Below, piece after piece: positions 7,245-9,813 of a stretch of 9,813 nt of DNA. Every line of letters starts with the position of its first letter. The first letter of the stretch is position 1. A model generated the notes under the pieces. That model searched no databases, had not been told where the DNA came from, and saw nothing but the letters and a program-made list of their open reading frames with translations. Origin of the DNA: Sulfurovum sp. (GTDB lineage Bacteria > Campylobacterota > Campylobacteria > Campylobacterales > Sulfurovaceae). Both the position numbers and the translations under genes were made by a program. The DNA is taken from positions 1-9,813 of the forward strand of contig JALSTF010000182.1 in NCBI GenBank assembly GCA_026983895.1, written 5' to 3'.

Positions 7245-7258
7245 GTGATTTTCTTTTG

Positions 7259-7280
7259 AAAAACGTTCTATTTTGGAACG
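7259..7280 (-). terminator. Possible intrinsic terminator after der
   Basis: On the minus strand CGTTC and GAACG pair (5 bp, 7-base loop, with a possible further A-T pair inside) and are followed directly by TTTTT. A second, stronger hairpin, GGTGGG/CCCACC of the REP-like element, stands just upstream. The stem is short, so termination may be partial. Confidence 0.4.
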
Positions 7281-7303
7281 CGTAGGGTGGGTTTACCCAC
7301 CGC
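7281..7303 (+). repeat. REP-like palindrome copy in the der-trpS spacer
   Basis: CGTAGGGTGGG, TTTA, CCCACCGC: perfect 6-bp GC-rich arms GGTGGG/CCCACC around a 4-base loop (7 bp if the inner T-A pair forms). It lies 9 bases after the der stop. The GTAGGGTGGG...CCCACC shape is shared with the copies at 2472, 8766 and 8836. Confidence 0.65.
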
Positions 7304-7312
7304 ACGAAGAAA

Positions 7313-8713
7313 CTACTCCTCCTCGAACCGCTCCCCGCGTTTTCTGGCTACTATGTCCAGGGGCACACCTTCGAAGTCGAACTTACTTCTGATGTAGTTG
7401 GCAAGATAGCGTTTGTAGCTGAAATGCAGGCCGTCTGGACGGTTGGTGATGAGTGCGATCTTGGGCGGTTTGGTTTCGTACTGTGTGGCGAACTTTATCT
7501 TGACGAGTGCACCGTTGTGGGAAGGGACATGGTGACGCTGCATGGCCTCCCTTAATACATCATTGAGTTTGGAGGTCGGAATACGCTGTTTGTAGCGTTC
7601 GTAAATGGCAGTGATCTGGTCAAGGATCTTGTTCACGCGCATGCCTGTTTTGGCAGAAATGGTGATGAGCGGTGCATAATGGAGGAACTTCAGTTCATCG
7701 CGAATGTCATCTACCGCTTCTTCATAGCTCTTCTCTCCTCGGATATCCCACTTGTTGATGACAATAAGCGCGCCAAGTCTGAACTTCTCTATCAGGCCGG
7801 CGATACGTTCATCCAGCTCCAGTACCCCTTCGGTGGCATCGATCATCAGCAGGGCAATGTCCGCTTTCTCAAGCATCGCTTCGGTGCGTCCGAGGGCATA
7901 TTTTTCTATGCCGACGATCCTTCCGCGCCGTCTGATACCGGCCGTGTCGACAAATGTGACCTTGTATCCGTTGTGCTCTATCTCTTCATCGATAGGGTCG
8001 ATGGTTGTTCCTGCTACGTCGGAAACGACAGAACGCTCTTCACCCAGCAGGGCGTTGAGCAGGGAACTCTTCCCGGTATTGACACGTCCTATGATCGCAA
8101 CACGGATCTCTTTATCCTCCTGCTCATCCACACTGTTGATGTCCCGGACGATCTCCTGGAACGGATCGATCTCGGCTTCTTCAAGTGCAAGTTCCGGTTT
8201 TTCTTCTCTGGGGGAAATGTACTCTTCCAGCCAGGCATAGAAGTCATTGAAGTAGCGGTTGTGGCTGACAGACATGGGGAAAGTGGCATCGGCACCGAAT
8301 TCGAGGAATTCCCAGTAACGCTCTTCCTCTTTGTCATTGTCGATCTTGTTGACCACCAGTGCCAGCGGTTTGTTCAACTGCTGTAGTTTGTAAAAGAGTG
8401 CTTTGTCCTCTTCGCCGGGGATGGTCTTCCCGTCTACCATATAGATGATGACATCGGCCATATCGGCGGCTTTCAGTGAAAACTCCGCTACTTTGGAGAA
8501 GAGTTCTGAAGTGTAGTCTATGCCTCCTGTGTCGATCACTTCAAAGTCGCGGTCGCCTGAAATGGTCACGATACGTTTCTTGATATCTCTGGTCGTACCG
8601 CTCACATCGGAAGTAATGGCATCTCTCTGTCGTGCCAGACGGTTGAAAAGGGAAGATTTGCCTACGTTGGGACGTCCCAGGATGGCTACTTTTTTGAGTG
8701 TGTTTTCTTGCAT
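7313..8713 (-). CDS. der: Ribosome-associated double-domain GTPase Der (EngA)
   Basis: Essential GTPase that assists assembly of the 50S ribosomal subunit. The 466 residues hold two consecutive G domains and a C-terminal KH-like domain, the arrangement unique to Der. First domain: G1 GRPNVGKS 13-20, G3 DTGG 61-64, G4 NKID 122-125. Second domain: G1 GRVNTGKS 209-216, G3 DTAG 256-259, G4 NKWD 320-323, G5 SAK 353-355. An acidic linker (about 168-202) joins them, and the KH-like part runs from about 370 to a basic-acidic tail (RKRGERFEEE). The ATG at 8713 is preferred: it precedes the conserved KKVAILGRPNVGKS and lies about 27 bases after the inferred transcription start, though only a poor ribosome binding site (AAGAAAGAAA) is seen. 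A TTG start at 8746 would overlap the -10 box. Confidence 0.97.
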   Translation of the reverse strand: MQENTLKKVAILGRPNVGKSSLFNRLARQRDAITSDVSGTTRDIKKRIVTISGDRDFEVIDTGGIDYTSELFSKVAEFSLKAADMADVIIYMVDGKTIPGEEDKALFYKLQQLNKPLALVVNKIDNDKEEERYWEFLEFGADATFPMSVSHNRYFNDFYAWLEEYISPREEKPELALEEAEIDPFQEIVRDINSVDEQEDKEIRVAIIGRVNTGKSSLLNALLGEERSVVSDVAGTTIDPIDEEIEHNGYKVTFVDTAGIRRRGRIVGIEKYALGRTEAMLEKADIALLMIDATEGVLELDERIAGLIEKFRLGALIVINKWDIRGEKSYEEAVDDIRDELKFLHYAPLITISAKTGMRVNKILDQITAIYERYKQRIPTSKLNDVLREAMQRHHVPSHNGALVKIKFATQYETKPPKIALITNRPDGLHFSYKRYLANYIRSKFDFEGVPLDIVARKRGERFEEE

Positions 8714-8732
8714 GATGAGTGTTTCTTTCTTA

Positions 8733-8754
8733 TATAATTGATGCAATTATAGCA
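8733..8754 (-). promoter_or_regulatory. der promoter: extended -10 overlapping an inverted repeat
   Basis: TGCTATAAT on the minus strand (8754-8746) is a full extended -10, the same nonamer as at trpS, and would start transcription near 8740. It overlaps a perfect 8-bp inverted repeat, TATAATTG (8733-8740) and CAATTATA (8744-8751), spaced by 3 bases. The repeat may be an operator or simply AT-rich symmetry. No -35 is visible; the expected place lies inside the REP-like element. Confidence 0.65.
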
Positions 8755-8765
8755 GATTATTTTCC

Positions 8766-8790
8766 GTAGGGTGGCACACTCGTGCCTACC
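8766..8790 (+). repeat. REP-like palindrome, first member of an inverted pair
   Basis: GTAGGGTGGCAC, ACTC, GTGCCTACC: the arms pair over GGCAC/GTGCC and beyond, around ACTC. It matches the reverse complement of 8836-8860 at 21 of 25 positions, and all four differences are transitions, several of which keep pairing through G-U. Confidence 0.75.
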
Positions 8791-8835
8791 GCCATGTAAT
8801 GAACTTTTACCACTTTACCATGTTTTCTGATTATT

Positions 8836-8860
8836 GGTGGGCACAAGTGCGCTACCCTAC
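8836..8860 (-). repeat. REP-like palindrome, second member of the inverted pair
   Basis: Read on the minus strand it begins GTAGGGTAGCGC and ends GTGCCCACC. With the copy at 8766-8790 it makes an inverted pair separated by 45 bases, the arrangement called BIME in enterobacteria. Confidence 0.75.
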
Positions 8861-8947
8861 AGTTTATGAGTGATTTTGCAAACAGGCACTTACTCCGTTG
8901 AGAGTGTGAACCTGGCTCCCTCTTCATTTTTTTAGAAAAAACGAAGC

Positions 8948-9001
8948 AAAAAATCGTCACGCTTCTCGAAACGCTTCGCTTTCAAGGTCATTCACCGTGA
9001 C
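8948..9001 (-). terminator. Possible intrinsic terminator after the mscS-family gene
   Basis: On the minus strand GTCACG (9001-8996) pairs with CGTGAC (8961-8956), followed after GA by TTTTTT (8953-8948). The long interior can form a second stem between CTTGAAA and TTTCGAG. The base stem is only 6 bp with a large loop. It lies about 40 bases past the stop codon. Confidence 0.4.
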
Positions 9002-9033
9002 AGGCATACTGCGTGTGATCGGTGAGACGATGA

Positions 9034-9068
9034 CTGAATGCTCAGCGCTCAACGCTCAACGCTGAATA
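9034..9068. repeat. Heptamer array, five units, running into the mscS-family coding end
   Basis: Units on the plus strand: CTGAATG, CTCAGCG, CTCAACG, CTCAACG, CTGAATA. The central two are identical and the outer two differ by one base. On the coding (minus) strand the unit is CGTTGAG, giving TGA at 9042, 9049 and 9056 (plus-strand positions), one per frame. The first of these is the stop codon of the gene. Confidence 0.7.
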
Positions 9069-9813
9069 CCCTTCTTCTTTCGGCAGAGATTCCACATAAA
9101 TACTCTGCGATGGGAAGGCGAAACTGCTGCCGTTGTCTTCGACGATCTGCATGATCTTGAGGTGGATGTCTTCTCTGATCTCAAGGTATTTTGCCCAGTT
9201 GGCCGTATGGGCGAAGGTGTAGATGAATATATCGAGTGCAGAGTCGCCGAAATCGGTGAAGTTGACCATGAGCGATTCATCCTGTGCGATGCCTTCATTG
9301 TTTTGCAGCATGGTCTTGATGTCGGTGATGATCTTTGTGATCTGTTCGCTGCCGGTACCGTAAGTCAGCCCGATGGTCATCTTTATACGTCGGATACCGC
9401 GGCGCGAAAAGTTCTCTATGGGTGTATTGGCAACGACCTGGTTGGGGACGGTGATGAGCGATTTTTGAAAAGAGCGTATCTTGGTCGTGCGCATGCCTAC
9501 ATCTTCTACTACGCCTTCGACAGAGCCTATTTTCACCCATTCCCCTATGCGTACGGATTTGTCTGCGAGCAGGGCGAATGAGCCAAAAAGGTTGGATGCC
9601 GTATCTTTGGCAGCCAGTGCAAAGGCCAGTCCTCCAAGCCCCAGTGAAGCGACCAGGGCAGTGACATTGACCCCCCAGACTTTCAAAATAGCCCCCAACC
9701 CTATACCGCCAATAAGGATCTTGATGATCGTAAGGATAAAATTTCCCATTTCATAAGAAAGGTCTTTGTTGAATTTTGAAGTTGCTTTGTAGATCAAGCC
9801 GCGCAGTGCCTCG
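9042..9813 (-). CDS. MscS-family small-conductance mechanosensitive channel (N-terminus beyond right edge)
   Basis: Inner-membrane channel of the MscS family, which releases solutes when membrane tension rises. The visible 256 residues include the last membrane helices: a hydrophobic helix (NFILTIIKILIGGIGLGAILKVW) and the glycine/alanine-rich pore helix (ALVASLGLGGLAFALAAKD). Then come the beta domain (SVRIGEWVKIGSVEGVVEDVGMRTTKIRSF, SLITVPNQVVANTPIENFS) and the alpha/beta C-terminal domain ending with SSFAFPSQSIYVES. The frame stays open to the edge, so the TTG at 9797 is not the start and at least one more helix is expected upstream. The subfamily (MscS, YnaI-like or other) is not settled. 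The final residues SALSVER are encoded by the heptamer array rather than by conserved sequence. Confidence 0.92.
   Translation of the reverse strand, partial: EALRGLIYKATSKFNKDLSYEMGNFILTIIKILIGGIGLGAILKVWGVNVTALVASLGLGGLAFALAAKDTASNLFGSFALLADKSVRIGEWVKIGSVEGVVEDVGMRTTKIRSFQKSLITVPNQVVANTPIENFSRRGIRRIKMTIGLTYGTGSEQITKIITDIKTMLQNNEGIAQDESLMVNFTDFGDSALDIFIYTFAHTANWAKYLEIREDIHLKIMQIVEDNGSSFAFPSQSIYVESLPKEEGYSALSVER

Larger units (their letters stand above)
8714..9041. other. 328-bp spacer without a gene between der and the mscS-family gene
   Basis: It holds, from der outwards: the der promoter with its inverted repeat (8733-8754), two inverted REP-like palindromes (8766-8860), an AT-rich hairpin (8922-8946), a possible terminator for the mscS-family gene (8948-9001), and the edge of a heptamer array. 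The stretch 8861-8920 has no feature I can name. The only open frame of note (8757-8960, minus) is made of repeat sequence and has no coding character. Confidence 0.7.

Noticed and set aside
7679..8386. 235-residue open frame on the plus strand
   Set aside because: Antisense to the G domains of der; no independent support.
8714..8746. 11-residue N-terminal extension of Der from a TTG
   Set aside because: The extension would overlap the TGCTATAAT promoter element, so it would not be transcribed.
8922..8946. AT-rich hairpin CTTCATTTTTT / AAAAAACGAAG as an intrinsic terminator
   Set aside because: The stem is almost only A-T and no U-tract follows it on either strand; the GC-richer hairpin at 8948-9001 is the better candidate.
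8757..8960. 67-residue open frame on the minus strand between der and the mscS-family gene
   Set aside because: It is translated from the two REP-like palindromes and a T-rich hairpin and has no ribosome binding site.
9795..9797. TTG as start of the MscS-family gene
   Set aside because: The frame continues open to the window edge and the family needs further membrane helices upstream; the gene is simply cut.

Overview
The window looks like chromosomal DNA of a Campylobacterota (epsilonproteobacterial) bacterium, and the protein sequences resemble the marine Sulfurovum/Sulfurimonas type most. This rests on the flavour of the proteins, on promoters with a strong TATAAT or TGCTATAAT -10 element and little or no -35, and on the TTG and GTG starts. 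No database was searched, so the genus is inference. Six of the eight genes are clearly recognisable: a copper-type P-type ATPase, NADP-type glutamate dehydrogenase, Rho, glutamate racemase, tryptophanyl-tRNA synthetase and the GTPase Der. The other two are an MscS-family channel, cut by the right edge, and a small membrane protein of unknown function. There is no phage, transposase, CRISPR array, rRNA or tRNA.

Layout. From 1 to 1990 (minus, cut at the left edge) lies a CcoI/FixI-like Cu P-type ATPase. It diverges from a 130-residue membrane protein (2077-2469, plus) across an 86-bp spacer with a perfect 10-bp inverted repeat. gdhA (2552-3913, minus) converges on the membrane gene and diverges from rho (4095-5420, plus). 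The gdhA-rho spacer holds a perfect consensus promoter for rho, TTGACA-17-TATAAT. murI follows rho after exactly 21 bases and overlaps the 3' end of convergent trpS (6211-7170, minus) by 14 bp. der (7313-8713, minus) and the mscS-family gene (9042 to beyond 9813, minus) lie upstream of trpS on the same strand, each behind its own spacer.

The genes form no single pathway. GdhA makes glutamate, which MurI turns into D-glutamate for peptidoglycan. Rho, TrpRS and Der serve transcription termination, translation and ribosome assembly. The ATPase probably supplies copper to a cbb3-type oxidase.

The unexpected content lies between the genes. Four gene junctions carry arrays of 7-base units with different sequences but the same unit length: gdhA end, rho-murI, der-trpS and mscS end. 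Every array has a stop codon in all three frames on the strand of the gene upstream of it. Three of these four spacers also carry REP-like palindromes built on GTAGGGTGGG...CCCACC, including an inverted pair at 8766-8860 that matches at 21 of 25 positions. This double repeat pattern is the most interesting thing in an otherwise housekeeping region.
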